A stretch of DNA of 60,000 nt from Nymphaea colorata. Its lineage: Eukaryota > Streptophyta > Magnoliopsida > Nymphaeales > Nymphaeaceae. The stretch covers positions 34,199,706-34,259,705 of the forward strand of contig NC_045139.1 of the NCBI RefSeq assembly GCF_008831285.2, given 5' to 3'. The position numbers and the translations under genes were made by a program. The notes under the pieces were generated by a model. The model was given only the letters and a program-made list of their open reading frames with translations. It did not search any database and had not been told where the DNA came from. This document shows positions 11,501 to 22,213 of this stretch, piece after piece; within the stretch, counting starts at the first letter, position 1, and every line of letters begins with the position of its first letter.

Positions 11501-12269
11501 TTCATCAACAAAATTAAGTGACAAGAGGTGTAGGAGAAACCGGTCTACTTAGCGTCTTAGCATCCAGTGGCTCTCTTCATGCCATCAAAACTTAGTTTTC
11601 TGGAGATAATCGATCAGGCAACACGCCTACAACATGCCAGCCTATCCTCCGAGTTACATTACACATTGTTTGGTGAGAGGAGAGAAAGAGAGAGAAACCT
11701 GTATTGTATTGATGGTAAAAGCTATAATAATATAATTGAATACTTAGCCATATATTTTAAAATTTTGAAGTTGGCAGGTTTTTCTATAAAAAAAGGAAAG
11801 CGTAAAAAAGAAAAAGAAATGGAGAAGAGTGATTGGGAAGGGAAGGCGAGGAAGGAAGGCTAATCTTCCCTCGAACTTCTTGTTCTCAGCTGTTCATTAG
11901 GAGCTCACAGGTGGCACCTCGGAGAGTACTGGCGACTCCGTTCAGAGCACTTTTCCAACTTCTTACTCCAATCCAAACGCGGTTATGTGTTAGGCAATTG
12001 CTAGTTGAAAATTTAAAATTTTATATCTACTGCCACTTTGGGAAAATTTTATGGCTCTGCCCTAAGAAAGATTCATCATCATGCAAAAAGACTAGTCCTT
12101 TTCGAGAAGACGCTAAACGAAAAAGACTCCAATGTGAAAAATAATTTTTTAGCATTTTATCATTTTTCATATTTTTCTTAACACTTTTTTTTTTAATTTT
12201 ACCCTTTTTAGATTTTATATTTAGGACGTCTTAAAATACTTAAAAAAAATTGCCAAACTTTTCTTTTTT
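11501..12269. repeat. Array spacer repeat (segment T) and AT-rich DNA
   Basis: The 'aggtggcacctcggagagta' block at about 11910 and the preceding 'gggaaggcgaggaagga' tract match 4220-4470 and 56580-56800. The remainder is AT-rich with no gene. Confidence 0.55.
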
Positions 12270-13218
12270 CAATTTCAACAACCTTTATTGCAAGATGGGT
12301 CTACGCCCCCTTTATACGGAGAAAAGATAGGGCCCTAGACCTGGATCCATGGGAATGAAATTTGGATCCATTTGCCTTATGATTTGAATTTCAGTTACCA
12401 AGTAAGACCCAAAACATAACAAAATAACAAAACAACCAAAATGACCATAAGCAACACTCTGGGAAACAAAAATATTAATAAGTGCTTCCGAGGCAGGAAT
12501 ATATTAAGGCATTCCTCTTCCAATTGCTTTTCTCAGAGTGATCAACTCAGTCAGAAACTTGAAAAAGAAATGGCAAATACCATATATCTCTTACAAAATA
12601 TTTAACAGGAATCCTAAATTATTAGCTATAACTGTTTTTTTTTTTTTACTGGAACTCTGCAAGCCAACAGTAGTTATATGCTAAGAAAGTAGGAAATATC
12701 ATGTGTAGTTGTCATTCATATGCAAGCAAGGAGAAAAGAGCTAGCCCATGAGTTTATATCAGCATTTTTTTTCTATATACTCAAGATTTCAAAAGTGCAT
12801 GCATTACATATGTCCAAAGAGAATACACCGAGATAAATAAAGGAACAGCTCTGTTTCCTCTGATCTCTGTATTCTAGCCGGTCTCTTCCATTGGCAAAGC
12901 AATGAAAATTCGAAACCCTTACAAGTACAGGCCTGGAGAGAGTACAAAACCCAAAATAAGGAAGACAGAACTTCCTAGCTGAAAACCAGATGTAAAAAAA
13001 GAAGCCCCATGACTGCCGAAAACCGGACCGCGGAAGCCCGCTTGGAGGAGTTCACATGATCCGGCAAAAACGTCGAAAAACAGCCATGATCGAGCACCTC
13101 TGCCCGGAAAAAAAAAAAAAGACCAAAAACTCTTCAACTGGCTTCATTTTTTTGTGTGTGCCTAGTCTCCCACATGTATGTGTCATGATCATGATCTTTA
13201 CAAGGGAGTCTCCTTGGC
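12270..13218 (-). repeat. Conserved 3' flank of RTFL copy 1
   Basis: This ~0.95 kb immediately downstream of the gene (minus strand) is shared with 19440-20407, 27895-28932, 33310-34184 and 57270-58409, and partly with 23925-24413. It may include the 3' UTR. Markers are 'agcaacactctgg', 'ttacatatgtccaaagagaa' and 'tgactgccgaaaaccgga'. Frames inside it differ between copies through shifts and stops, so it is probably non-coding. Confidence 0.8.
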
Positions 13219-13362
13219 TCAGTCCTCTCCATGGATGTACCAGCACACCAACATGGTGGCGCACTGGCGGAGAATGTAAAGCCTAGCCTTTTGCTCCTTG
13301 ACCAGCCGGCTGCAGCGCCGGCTGAAACAGCTGCGCTTTGCCGAGATCGAACTCTTCGCCAT
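13219..13362 (-). CDS. RTFL/DVL small peptide, copy 1 (47 aa)
   Basis: A ROTUNDIFOLIA-like/DEVIL micropeptide. Known family members such as ROT4 associate with the plasma membrane and, when overproduced, reduce polar cell proliferation and shorten organs. The family core is at residues 17-34, CSRLVKEQKARLYILRQC, followed by ATMLVCWYIHGED and the stop. That core closely matches the ROT4-type signature with its basic stretch, YILRxC and MLVCW. The N-terminus (1-16) is short, Ser-rich and basic. The start is supported by an in-frame TAA six codons upstream and by A at -3 and G at +4. It has no intron, as usual in the family. Compared with copies 2, 3 and 6 it has Lys3, Arg10, Ser14 and Gln33, and Gln33 is shared with copy 4. 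Family assignment is firm; the exact role here is inferred. Confidence 0.93.
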   Translation of the reverse strand: MAKSSISAKRSCFSRRCSRLVKEQKARLYILRQCATMLVCWYIHGED

Positions 13363-14040
13363 CTTCCTTAGTAATACTTAGTCTTAATTAGAAGTAAAAA
13401 GGTAGGCCAAGGTCTCGGCTCTTTCTCTCTGTCTCTCTCTCTCTCTGTGAGCCCCTTAATTTGCAGGACTCTGAAGATGATTTTAGCGTCTCTGGTTGAG
13501 ATGATAAGGCGTATATATATATATATATGCATCTATGGAAGGTTGAGTAAAGTATTTTAAAGATGAGCTTATCTTTTAAGTAAAGGGTTATTACATTAGT
13601 TTATGGTGTGGGGAAGTGGGGAGGGAAAGAGGGTGGTGGGGGCGTGTGAATTCCTACGGAGCAACTCGGCTTTTGTTGTTTTTTTTTTACAAAACCCATG
13701 CAAATTTTCATAAAATATGTGCAATAAAATATGTGAGACTATTATTTTAGTTGCAGGTGTTGGTGATGGAGAACCCCTGAGCGTTTTGACCACTCGCTTC
13801 CTTCTCCATTTCTTTCTTTTCCTTTGTTTTACCTGTCCACGCGTTGCGTGAGGTCACATATATCATATATGCGAACACACACATACTAAATGAACATAAT
13901 CGGGTTGGGTTCATTAGCTAGTGGATGCATCATGCACCACACACGATCCCAAGTGTCAGCCTTTTCGGGTTCTCATTTTTTGTATTTTTATACTTTTTTA
14001 ACTTGTAAAACATAAAAAGCAAGCCTGTGTAAACATTTGA
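13363..14040 (-). repeat. Conserved 5' flank of RTFL copy 1
   Basis: Shared with the 5' flanks of all other copies. Markers in order away from the gene on plus are 'taggccaag', a CT tract, 'ccccttaatttgcaggact', the TA tract, 'ggtgttggtgatggagaa', 'ctccatttctttctt' and 'gatgcaccac'. This is probably promoter plus 5' UTR. No separate gene is evident. Confidence 0.75.
13512..13528 (-). promoter_or_regulatory. TA tract, candidate TATA region of RTFL copy 1
   Basis: A 17-bp TATATA tract lies about 150 bp upstream of the ATG. The same position holds a TA tract in copies 2, 3, 5 and 6. A GA-rich stretch (CT on plus, 13421-13447) lies between it and the start, as in plant leaders. Start of transcription is not shown. 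Confidence 0.4.
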
Positions 14041-15304
14041 TATTTATGCAAGTGTAGTTTATTAGCTAGCAAATTATATATATATTGAGTGAATGGTGAT
14101 TCTGTCAGGTTGAAAGAAAAACAAAAATAAAAAAATGTAAATTAAAATTAAATAAGAAAAAATATCCACTAGATGGGACGCTGCAAATTAGAAGATTGGT
14201 AGGCTCTAGTAGGCATGCAAATGGGCTGGATCTGGTTTAGGAGCTTTTTTTTTTTTTTTTTTCCTTTTTCTTTTTCAAAAAAGAAAAAAGGAAATTGACT
14301 TAGGAAGCCGCTCCTGTGTTCTTCTCATTACCGACTTGAATCCAAATTCGACTGGTCATGTCTGGTGAGAAGTTGGATTGGATCAATTAATGGATTCAAC
14401 TTGATGCAATTTTTAGTGCCATTCTGGGCCCAAATCGAACCTCAATCCAAAGACATGCCAATATCTGAACAGGAGCAAAGGAGAATCAGCTTCATATGAA
14501 TATGAATTATGAGATCCAATTAGGACGGACTTGTAAAACACTAAATCCGATCTGAGCCTCACCTTGAAAAGCGGCCGGTCGATAAAATTTTCCACCGGCA
14601 CAAGCATACCGGCAGATTACTTTAAAAGAGGATAAATTAGAGAAGGAGAATCATTGTATTTGAACTGAAAAGAAATTTGAAGAAAACTTTGTGAATCACC
14701 AGGTGTGTTCTAACTCCCAACTCAACTCAATAGTAAGTGGAGTTTATGTTGAGCAAGCGATAAGGTTTCTCGGCTCACGTGAAGCTTCCTATTTAATAAG
14801 CATAAGCAAACAGAAACAGAAAAACTTTCACCAGTAAAAATATGACAAACCCTTCTCTTTCCCAAACAAAAATACACATATATATTAATATCCTTAAACA
14901 ACCAAAGGAGTTGGTAATTATATTAACATCTAGTAAGTGGTTCATCCGATGGGGGGTGACTAAAGGGGTCGAGCCAAGAATTTTTTGTTGGGAACTGAAC
15001 TATAGTTTCAAAATTTTAATGGGAACTTAATTTAATTTTATTTTTCAAAATTTTTATATCCCCAAAGGCAAAGGGACTTAAAAGAAAGTGAGCAAGATGA
15101 CTGTTTTACAAGTTCAAAACCCACATTACAATTTTATTTTGCTTTTGCAATAAGGTTGAAGTTGGCTGCAATTTCGAATGGGCAAGAGTGAAAGGGAAGG
15201 GAAGGTCGGAAGGAGAGGGGAAGGATGGCGGCCGCCGGCAAAAGGAGAGTTAGGGTTCCCACCATTTTTAATATTTTTCCTTTCGAACTTCTTAGGTGGC
15301 ATCT
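14041..15304. repeat. Array spacer repeat (segments Q, R, S, partial T) with a MITE fragment
   Basis: 14210-14250 matches the 'gcaaatgggctggatctggt' block. 14335-14600 matches segment R at 2110-2390 and 55310-55600. 14635-15160 matches segment S. 14966-15075 carries a fragment of the 'gttgggaactgaactatag' MITE family. A poly-T/poly-A palindromic tract lies at 14245-14290. No gene. Confidence 0.6.
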
Positions 15305-15475
15305 TGCAGGGGCGGAGTTTTCTTGTCGCAGGGATCAAACTATAGTTTTAAAATTTTAACAGCGACCAAATAGAAAATTTTAAATTATATATATATATTA
15401 AAGTAAAAAATTTTATATTTACATATAAAATTTTAATGCTTTTAAAATTTGGGAGGGGGGGGGGGGATATGCGAA
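15305..15475. mobile_element. hAT-like MITE relic with G tract
   Basis: Starts 'gcaggggcggagttttctt', has the family core 'aactatagttttaaaatttt', and runs into a run of 11 G at about 15456-15466. The right end is not clear. Confidence 0.45.
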
Positions 15476-16189
15476 GGAAGTACTCACATCTGTTGTCGCA
15501 TTGATACATGATCTAAATTTCGAGGACAAAATTAATTTTATTTAAGGAGAGTAAGATGTAACACTCGTTGTTTTTGCAGGTGGGCCGGATCAGGTCCAGA
15601 CCCGAACCCAAATCCACAAGCGTGGGAGCCCGACGTCGCCCTCATCTCCCTCGTCCTTCCCTCGTTTCCCCTCTTCGTCTCTCCCTTTGCTATCACCACA
15701 ACGCCGAGAAGAAAAAGACAGGTGCAGAGTGGCAACGAGGACGACGGCTGTGGCACTGGTAAGCCTCAGATCTCTCTCGGCCTCTTTGTCCTTCCTTGTC
15801 CTTCTTCTCCTCCTCCCTCCTACTCAGCCTCTCCCCTCTCCGTCAGCACAGCACCCTCTGCCCGCACATTTTCTCTCCGTCCATGCTCTCTGCTCGAGCC
15901 CTCTCCCCTCCGTCTGTTGCTCGCCCTCTCTCTATGCACACCCTCTCTCTCTGCATTATCTCCTGCTCTCTCTTTCTCTCACTGCACTCCCTCTCCTTAC
16001 CGCCAACCTCCTCCCACTCATACCTCTCGTTCTCTCTCTCATTTCCAGTTTTCCTCTCCCTCGTTGTTCCCTGCCTCCCCCAACCGAACCAATCCCTCTC
16101 AGACGAGCTCCTCTTCTTGAGCTCATTTTCATTTTTCTCTCTTAGTAGTGGCTGGTTATTGCAGTTTGGGGACACATCTTTCCCCTTCC
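15476..16189. other. CT-rich low-complexity stretch
   Basis: From about 15640 to 16145 the plus strand is strongly pyrimidine-rich (ctctc/ccctc words). Several overlapping Ser/Leu/Pro-rich frames up to 181 codons follow from composition alone. A 'cactggtaagcctcag' at about 15752 resembles a splice donor and 'tttttgcaggtgggcc' at about 15570 an acceptor, so a captured leader exon is possible but unproven. Confidence 0.4.
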
Positions 16190-16360
16190 CTCCGCCCCTG
16201 GCACCTTGGATAGTCTGCTGTCGACACCGTTTAAAGGACTTCCAATCAATAGGCATAAATGAATTCGTCTTACCAAGGATTCCCTATATTGATATACTTT
16301 TGCATCATATATATTTCAACAAATGTTATGGTTTTATCTAGCTTATATTTTGAATTTAGG
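16190..16360. repeat. Array spacer fragment (segment T)
   Basis: 'ggcaccttggatagtctgct' followed by 'cgacaccgttt' and 'catcatatatatttcaacaa' repeats the order seen at 56725-56890 and, in part, at 4365-4470. Confidence 0.6.
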
Positions 16361-17640
16361 AATAACTATACAAAGATTGAATTGTAATAATCACGATGTC
16401 AATGATAACGGCAGTAGAGGAGCTGGAAACTTTTCAGCTAAGGGGCACTATTTTACAAATTCTCATCCTTTAAGAGGAACAACAATATGCATAAATAGCA
16501 AATAATTGTAAGGCACCTATATAGAAATGAGGAAAAATTTTGGGGCTCATCCTATGTGTATTTCCACTACTGGATAAAGGCAAATTTAAAATATGGAATA
16601 ATTGGATGGCGTTAACCTAGGTGTCCAAAAATATTATTAGGTTGACATTCGATTAGAGTAAGTATGGAAGAGTTTTTCCATTAAATCAGTACAAAATGGT
16701 CGTTAGAAGCTTCCCATGCAGGATAGAGCCACCCACTAAGTTTTGAAGGAAAATAAAATCTACCGGATAAAAGTTTCAAAATTTTCCATTTTGTGTAAGT
16801 GAAATTTCGAAAATGAAACAGCTAGCGGTCCGCATGAGACTTGTGGTGCCAGCAAAGGTAAGGCCTCTTTGACAATGACAACAATACCGTGACAAAGGTA
16901 GGAATGTACAATCAGGCTCCATTAGAACTCACTCGTATAAACTGGCCTCAAGTTCAACTCGTTCATTAAATGAGTTGAGTTCGAGCTTGAGTTAAAACTC
17001 AAATTATAAATGAGTTGAGTTCTAGTTACATGATTTCGACTGCTCATTTGTTTTTCATCTCTTGCTATGTCTTCTACTCTCTCCCTCTTCTTATTTTTCA
17101 TTTCTTTGTCCCTCCATCTCTCTCTCTCTCATTCTACCTTCTTTTTTCTTTTTCACACTCCCTCTTTCTATCAAGCTTGCAACAACAAGTCATAAACCGG
17201 GTAATAGTTTTTTGGTTTCAGCACTAGGTTGTATGGATTGATCTATAATCGATTTTTGATGCATGTAATCACAGCTGAAGTTTAAGTTGGTACTCTTCAT
17301 TGTAAAAAAGGTTGAAATAACGGACATCTTGTTCGAATAAATGGAATACAGTCTTTTAAAAAAAAATTGGGGTGATAACAACTAATGACAGAGTATGTGG
17401 AGTTTCATCTGCTTTGTGAATTCGTCTTTTTGTGCTTCGTTTTCACTTTTCGGGGACCAATTTGGTAATAAATTGAGCTCCATTTTCATTTCTCAAGTTT
17501 CACTTATTGTTCATGTCTTATGTCTGGGTATGAAACTAGGTGCAGACGACCAACTTTGTGGCAGGGTATGAGATTAGGTGTGGACGATCAACTTTGTCAC
17601 AATGTTTGAAATCCTTTCTCTCTGCTTTTTTCTACTGTTC
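16361..17640. other. Non-coding DNA with an hAT-like fragment
   Basis: A degraded 'gagttgagttcgagc' element lies at 16905-17035. A CT-rich stretch follows at 17080-17170. Nothing else is recognised. Confidence 0.4.
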
Positions 17641-19099
17641 TACATCAGCTTGGTCTTGGTCATTTGTGGGAAGCGAAGATAGATGAATCACATCGTTTCA
17701 TTGCACCTCACATTAGGAAAAAATGGAGCGACGAGGAAGAATCAATCTTCAACTATAAGTATACTCTTATGCCAACAAATGACACCCTTGCATTTTTGCT
17801 CTTACATAGGTAAGTTTGATCCACATTTTTTTTGGATAAATTTTCTGATGCTAACTATGAATGTAGACGCAGACGGCCATTTGCTTGGCTACTTTGTCTA
17901 GTTTACAAACATAGTAGCTTCTATTTAGCTTATTGTATTTGGTTATGCATATCAAGCTCTCTGCTTTATTTAATATTTATCATGCTTCATCTTTCTATTG
18001 TCATAGGTATCAATGTCCTTGAAAGCAACTCATGTTCTGCTAAAGGCTTTGACAATTGCTTGGTATTCCTTCAACATCCAAAATCAGGTAAATCTCATCT
18101 CTAGCAGTCGTGCCATCACCGTTTTCTTTTTTCTTTTTTTTTTTCTTTACCGTTTTAATGTCATGGAGTCATTTACTTGTGCACTTTGTGTTAAAAAGTT
18201 GAAACTAGACATCTTAGATTTTGTGTATACTATGACAATTAAAATTTAGTTCTATGTTGAACCATATGTTGTAAAATTGGATTTGGGAAATTAACTTTTT
18301 CTCATTCTTCCAGATATTAAATTTATTGTTTCACCACTTCTGCTATGTTTAGCCCTCAAGGGTGCTCGAATACAATTTGAGTTGTGAATAGTTACTGCTG
18401 GCATTGTTGCTGCTGCTTGGAACTGGAATTTTTTTTGCTATATGTTGGCTGTGCTACAAAGAACCATAGTATGAGATGACTCACTCCTTACTGGTTCGCT
18501 TGCATCACTAAATTTTTAATGATAAGAAAATGAACTCAATGCATTTGACTATACCAAAAGACAGAGAAAAGGACTATTTAACATAAGAAAGCATTTAACT
18601 TAACCTTTGACGTCTTTAGTGTCTTTGGATAGAACTTAGAAGCTTAGCACTAAGCACCGTAAGAATATGCCAATCCGTATGGTCTGTTTTAGTGCGGGTA
18701 GAGTTGTTAAATGTGATTAAAGTTCTAATTGATTAGACAGATTGCAGGTATCTAACCCAGAGTGGATCCAATTTTTGGATGTGAAAGAAGGCAATGATCA
18801 AATGGTAAGTATATTTACTTTGGCTTCAGACATTAGCCTTGAGTGTATATATGTGATCTAAACTTGTGTTTGTCCTTTATAATGTTTTGTATAGGTTATC
18901 AGATGAATGAATAGTTAGTGACATTTCTGTAGATAACGTAATATAGCCAAACTATCAGGTTCATATAAGAGAACCTCTTTGTTTTTTTTTTTTGCTGGAA
19001 AAGACTATAGCGGTGAAACTGGTCATCGGTATAAATATTACTCCAGCACCTCCTCATATGATGGCCACTGGTACATCTCGACAGCCCGAGCCACTGGGA
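17641..19099 (+). other. Exon-like fragments of an unrecognised gene
   Basis: Two short plus-strand stretches have exon-like borders. The one at about 18007-18088 ends in 'aaaatcaggtaaat'. The one at about 18748-18804 is preceded by 'agattgcag' and followed by 'ggtaagt', and encodes an NPEWIQFLDVKEGND-like peptide. They are not joined by an obvious continuous gene. They could be captured gene pieces in a transposon or remains of a real gene. Family not recognised. Confidence 0.25.
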
Positions 19100-19180
19100 A
19101 AACTTTTGTGTATGGAAATTTTGGCCGACGGCGTAGGATCCGTCGGCAGCCCTAAAAAATGTTGTTGTGTTAAAAAGGAT
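19100..19180. repeat. Perfect 8-bp hairpin (gccgacgg / ccgtcggc)
   Basis: At about 19124-19150 'gccgacgg' and 'ccgtcggc' flank a short loop, followed by 'agcccta'. Similar CCGACGG words are common in subterminal regions of CACTA elements, but no CACTA terminus is visible. Confidence 0.4.
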
Positions 19181-19439
19181 AGAAGTTGAGGAGATCTAAG
19201 GTAAATGGAGTAGGATTATCAAATCCTAATGCCCAATACTCCTTGCCCAAGAGGGCTGGCCCAATGGACATGGCAGTGGAAGGTAGGTAGCCAACATTCA
19301 TTTCAATTTCCCATACAGGAAAGCAAAACTAGTACCTTGAAGAGAAGGGTGGGGACTTTGGCTATCTGTTGGGTGGTAGGATGAAATATTCATCCTGTTT
19401 ACCCAAAAGTCTTAATGAGCGAGAATGTTAAACTAGACA
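19181..19439. repeat. Array spacer repeat (segment Y)
   Basis: Contains 'agttgaggagatctaaggta' and 'ggtaggatgaaatattca', which recur at 27800-27880, 33180-33290 and 56950-57250 just before the 3' flank of an RTFL copy. Confidence 0.6.
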
Positions 19440-20407
19440 TTTACTAAAACTAACACTAATTGGAGGTATAAATAAGCAAAGCAACTTAAATAACAAGAAA
19501 ATTAAAGGAGAAAAAGTTGCTTTTTATTTTTTGAAATTCAACAACCTTTATTGCAAGATGAGTCAACGCTTATTTATCGAAAGAAAGGATTGTGAAATTT
19601 AAATCTTTTGGATCCATTCGCAATATGATTTTGATTTCAGTTAAGAGGAATGGTAAAAAAAGAGTATACGCAACACTCTGGAATACAAAATTCTCCATAA
19701 GTGCTTTTGAGGCAGGAATATTTTGGATTTGAGCCCCCGCTCCTGCATCAAGATCCCTCTTCCCTTTGCTTTTCCCCAATGGCAAATACCATCTATGTCT
19801 TAAAAATATTTAAGAGGAAATCCTAAATTATTAGCTAGAACTTTATTTTTTCTCTGGCTGCAAAACTCTGGAAGCCAACAGGGGTTATGTGCTAAGAAAT
19901 TAGTAGGAAATGTCATGCATGGTTGTCATTCATATTTAAGCAAGAGAAAAGAGCTAGCCAAAGAGTTTATATCTGCATTTTCTCTATATATTCAAGATTC
20001 AAAAGTGCCTGTATTACATATGTCCAAAGAGAATACACCAAGATAAAGGAACAGCTCCGTCTCCTCTGACTTCTGTATTCTAGCCGCCCTCTTCCATTGA
20101 CAAGAAAATGGAAGTTCATAAGCACACAAGTGTAGGCCTGGACAGAATACAAAACCCTAGATAAGGAAAAAGAGAATTTGCTAGCAGAAACCCTGGTGTA
20201 AGCTAACTGCCCCATGACTGCCGAAAACCGGATCGGCAATGGAAGCCCTCTTGGAGGAACTCACCGGATCCAGCAAAAACGTCGAAAGGCAGCCATGGCC
20301 AAGCGCCTCGGCCCGAAAAAAGATGACCAAAAGCTCTTCAACTAGCTTCCTTTTTTTGTGTATGCCTTGTCTACCACATTATGTATCCACAGGGAAGCCG
20401 CCTTGGC
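19440..20407 (-). repeat. Conserved 3' flank of RTFL copy 2
   Basis: Second full copy of the ~0.95-kb downstream flank, starting at 'actaaaactaacactaat'. It lacks the 24-bp 'catgatcatgatcttt' stretch near the gene that copies 1, 3 and 4 keep. Confidence 0.8.
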
Positions 20408-20551
20408 TCAGTCTTCTCCATGGATGTACCAGCACACTAACATGGTTGCACACCGGCGGAGAATATAGAGCCTAGCCTTTTGCTCCTTGACCTGCCGGCT
20501 GCAGCGCCGGGTGAAAGAGCTGTGCTTTGCCGAGCTCGAAACCATTGCCAT
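20408..20551 (-). CDS. RTFL/DVL small peptide, copy 2 (47 aa)
   Basis: A 47-residue micropeptide of the ROTUNDIFOLIA-like/DEVIL family, single exon. The core at residues 17-34 reads CSRQVKEQKARLYILRRC, then ATMLVCWYIHGED. Gln20 replaces the Leu found in the other copies. Position 12 is Ser where others have Cys. Start options are Met1 and Met3 (MAM); Met1 is chosen because it aligns with copy 1. The base at -3 is C, as in copy 3, unlike the A of copies 1, 4, 5 and 6. The TAT and TGT codons shared with copy 3 suggest that copies 2 and 3 are closest relatives. The frame is intact over the whole core, so I treat it as functional. Confidence 0.92.
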   Translation of the reverse strand: MAMVSSSAKHSSFTRRCSRQVKEQKARLYILRRCATMLVCWYIHGED

Positions 20552-21350
20552 CGGCGGAGACTTAATTAGATGTACGCAGGTAGGCCAAGATCTCTTCTCC
20601 TTCTCTTTGTTTCTCTCTCTGTGTGAGCCCCTTAATTTGCAGGACTCTGGATTGGAAAGAGATGATTTGAGTGTCTCTCGTTGAGACCAACCATCAGCCT
20701 TTTATATATATATCTGGAAGGGTGAGTCCTTGCATTTTTAAAGATGGGCTTACTTTAAAATTGGGTTTCTTGAAATGGTTCATGGCGTGGGAAAGTGGGG
20801 AGTGAGAGGAAGGGAGGTGAATGGAGTCAGGTTGGGGACTTGAGGCAACGGTTGGCCGCTTTCGAGCAAGAGGGTGGTGGGGGCGTGTGAATATTCGTAC
20901 GGACCCCTCCGTCTTTGTTGTTTTTTTTATAAAACCCATGCATTTTCTTTTATAAATTATATGCTGTGAGACTATTATTTTAGTTGCAGGTGTTGGTGAT
21001 GGAGAATCCCTAAGCGTTTGACCCACTCCCTTCCTTCTCCATTTGAATTTTCCCTTTCTTTAGCTATCCATCTGTTCGTGTGTGGTCGCATGCAAACACA
21101 CGTTAAATGTATATATATATAAGTGGCTGAGTTCATTAGCTGGTCGATGCACCGCAGGATCCAATGATGCCAAGTGTCGTCCTTTTCTATTTGTCATTAT
21201 TTTATACTTTTTTGTCTTGTAAAACATCGATATATTGGTGTCTTGCTTGCGGATGCAAGAACAATTTTCAAATATTTCTATTTGATGCAACCAATTTGCC
21301 AAATTTCAAATACCCGATTTTGATAGGAATTCCACCTCTAATTCTCATTT
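20552..21350 (-). repeat. Conserved 5' flank of RTFL copy 2
   Basis: Carries the whole marker series of the upstream flank, ending in 'gatgcaaccaatttgccaaa' and 'cccgattttgatagg'. No additional gene is evident. Confidence 0.75.
20703..20713 (-). promoter_or_regulatory. TA tract, candidate TATA region of RTFL copy 2
   Basis: A short TATATATATAT tract lies about 150 bp upstream of the ATG in the same position as in copy 1. A GA-rich leader lies between it and the start. Confidence 0.4.
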
Positions 21351-21420
21351 GAAATGTCGATAAATGGGGAAAAGGGTGAAACATTTGTAGTGCTCCTGGC
21401 ATGCTTTATACTGATGACAG

Positions 21421-21590
21421 GTAGCGGAAGCTAAGCTGTTGTGGGCAATTGTCCACACCAGCCTACAAAATTTTTCTTATTTACATATTGGTGCTTTATT
21501 ATTTTCTACTTTTTACATATCAATGCTTCTTAAAGTGTGAAATTTTAGATAATAGTGGCCCTTAGCCATCGATTTTTTGCTCCGCTACTG
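21421..21590. mobile_element. Small MITE with GTAGCGGAAGC ends
   Basis: Left end 'gtagcggaagctaagc', right end 'tttttgctccgctactgc', imperfect inverted copies of each other. A degraded relative occupies the matching position after copy 3 (25350-25520), so it was inserted before that duplication. The core resembles 55740-55912. Confidence 0.55.
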
Positions 21591-22016
21591 CTAATGACAT
21601 GACATGACATGACATGATATATAATTGCAGACACTGGTTTCTTATGGAGAATTAAACAGGTGGTGAGAAAATTATTTGAATGCAGTGCTGGACAGAATGT
21701 GAATAATCAGAAATCCTCATTATTTGCCTTTCATGTGTTAGCAGTTGGGAAGTGAGAATATTGAGGACATTCTGGTTTGGGGATGAGCCAGTCTCCCTTC
21801 TACCTTTGTAGGCCTCCCACTGTTTGTGGGAAGACTGAGATTTGAACTATGATTCCCTTTCAAGGAGACGGCAGGATTTGCTGAAATATGTGATTCAGCA
21901 AGTAATGGGTTGCTGGCTAATGATATTTAGGCTCCCTGCGTGTATTACTGAACTCATTAGGAAAGAGTGTTCAAGATTTCTTGGGTAAACTTGGAGGACA
22001 GGAGGAGACTGGCTCC
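21591..22016 (+). mobile_element. Degraded LINE-like fragment
   Basis: Aligned with 25540-25700 ('cttatggagaattaaacagg', 'tgtgaataatca'). A stretch around 21765 reads TFWFGDEPVSLLPL, resembling the C-terminal region of plant LINE reverse transcriptases. Multiple stops. A 4x 'acatg' run lies at 21597-21616. Confidence 0.4.
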
Positions 22017-22207
22017 AGGGGTGAAGCTAAGTGGGGCAGGCAGCGGCCTGGGCCTCACTTCAATTTTTTTCTTCTAAATTTACATATACATTTTGAAATA
22101 ATCTATTCATCCTATATAAAAATTTTGAGAAATCATATTTCGGCCAATGTCAAAATTTGGAAAATATAATTCAGTCTCCTTTATGAAAAATTCATGATGA
22201 CTCCGCC
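22017..22207. mobile_element. Short hAT-like MITE
   Basis: Begins 'caggggtgaagctaagtg' and ends 'tgatgactccgcccttc', with the family's AT-rich core. Confidence 0.55.
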
Positions 22208-22213
22208 CTTCAA

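Noticed and set aside
13056-13286. Plus-strand frames opposite RTFL copies (also 20239-20475, 28728-29000, 34166-34357, 58286-58477) that look like a protein family ending in HGCTSTLTW..GGEC
   Set aside because: They are the antisense of the RTFL core. The part outside the overlap is not kept in frame between copies, whereas the minus-strand frame matches a known family.
15687-16341. Overlapping frames of 130-181 codons, Ser/Leu/Pro-rich, on both strands
   Set aside because: They follow from CT-rich composition; three frames are open at once and no domain is visible.
20580-20642. Plus-strand intron-like signals ('caggtaggcc' to 'aatttgcaggactc') in the 5' flank of RTFL copies
   Set aside because: The acceptor AG is lost in copy 4 and altered in copy 5, there is no conserved plus-strand exon, and the stretch is better explained as the minus-strand leader with a GA tract.
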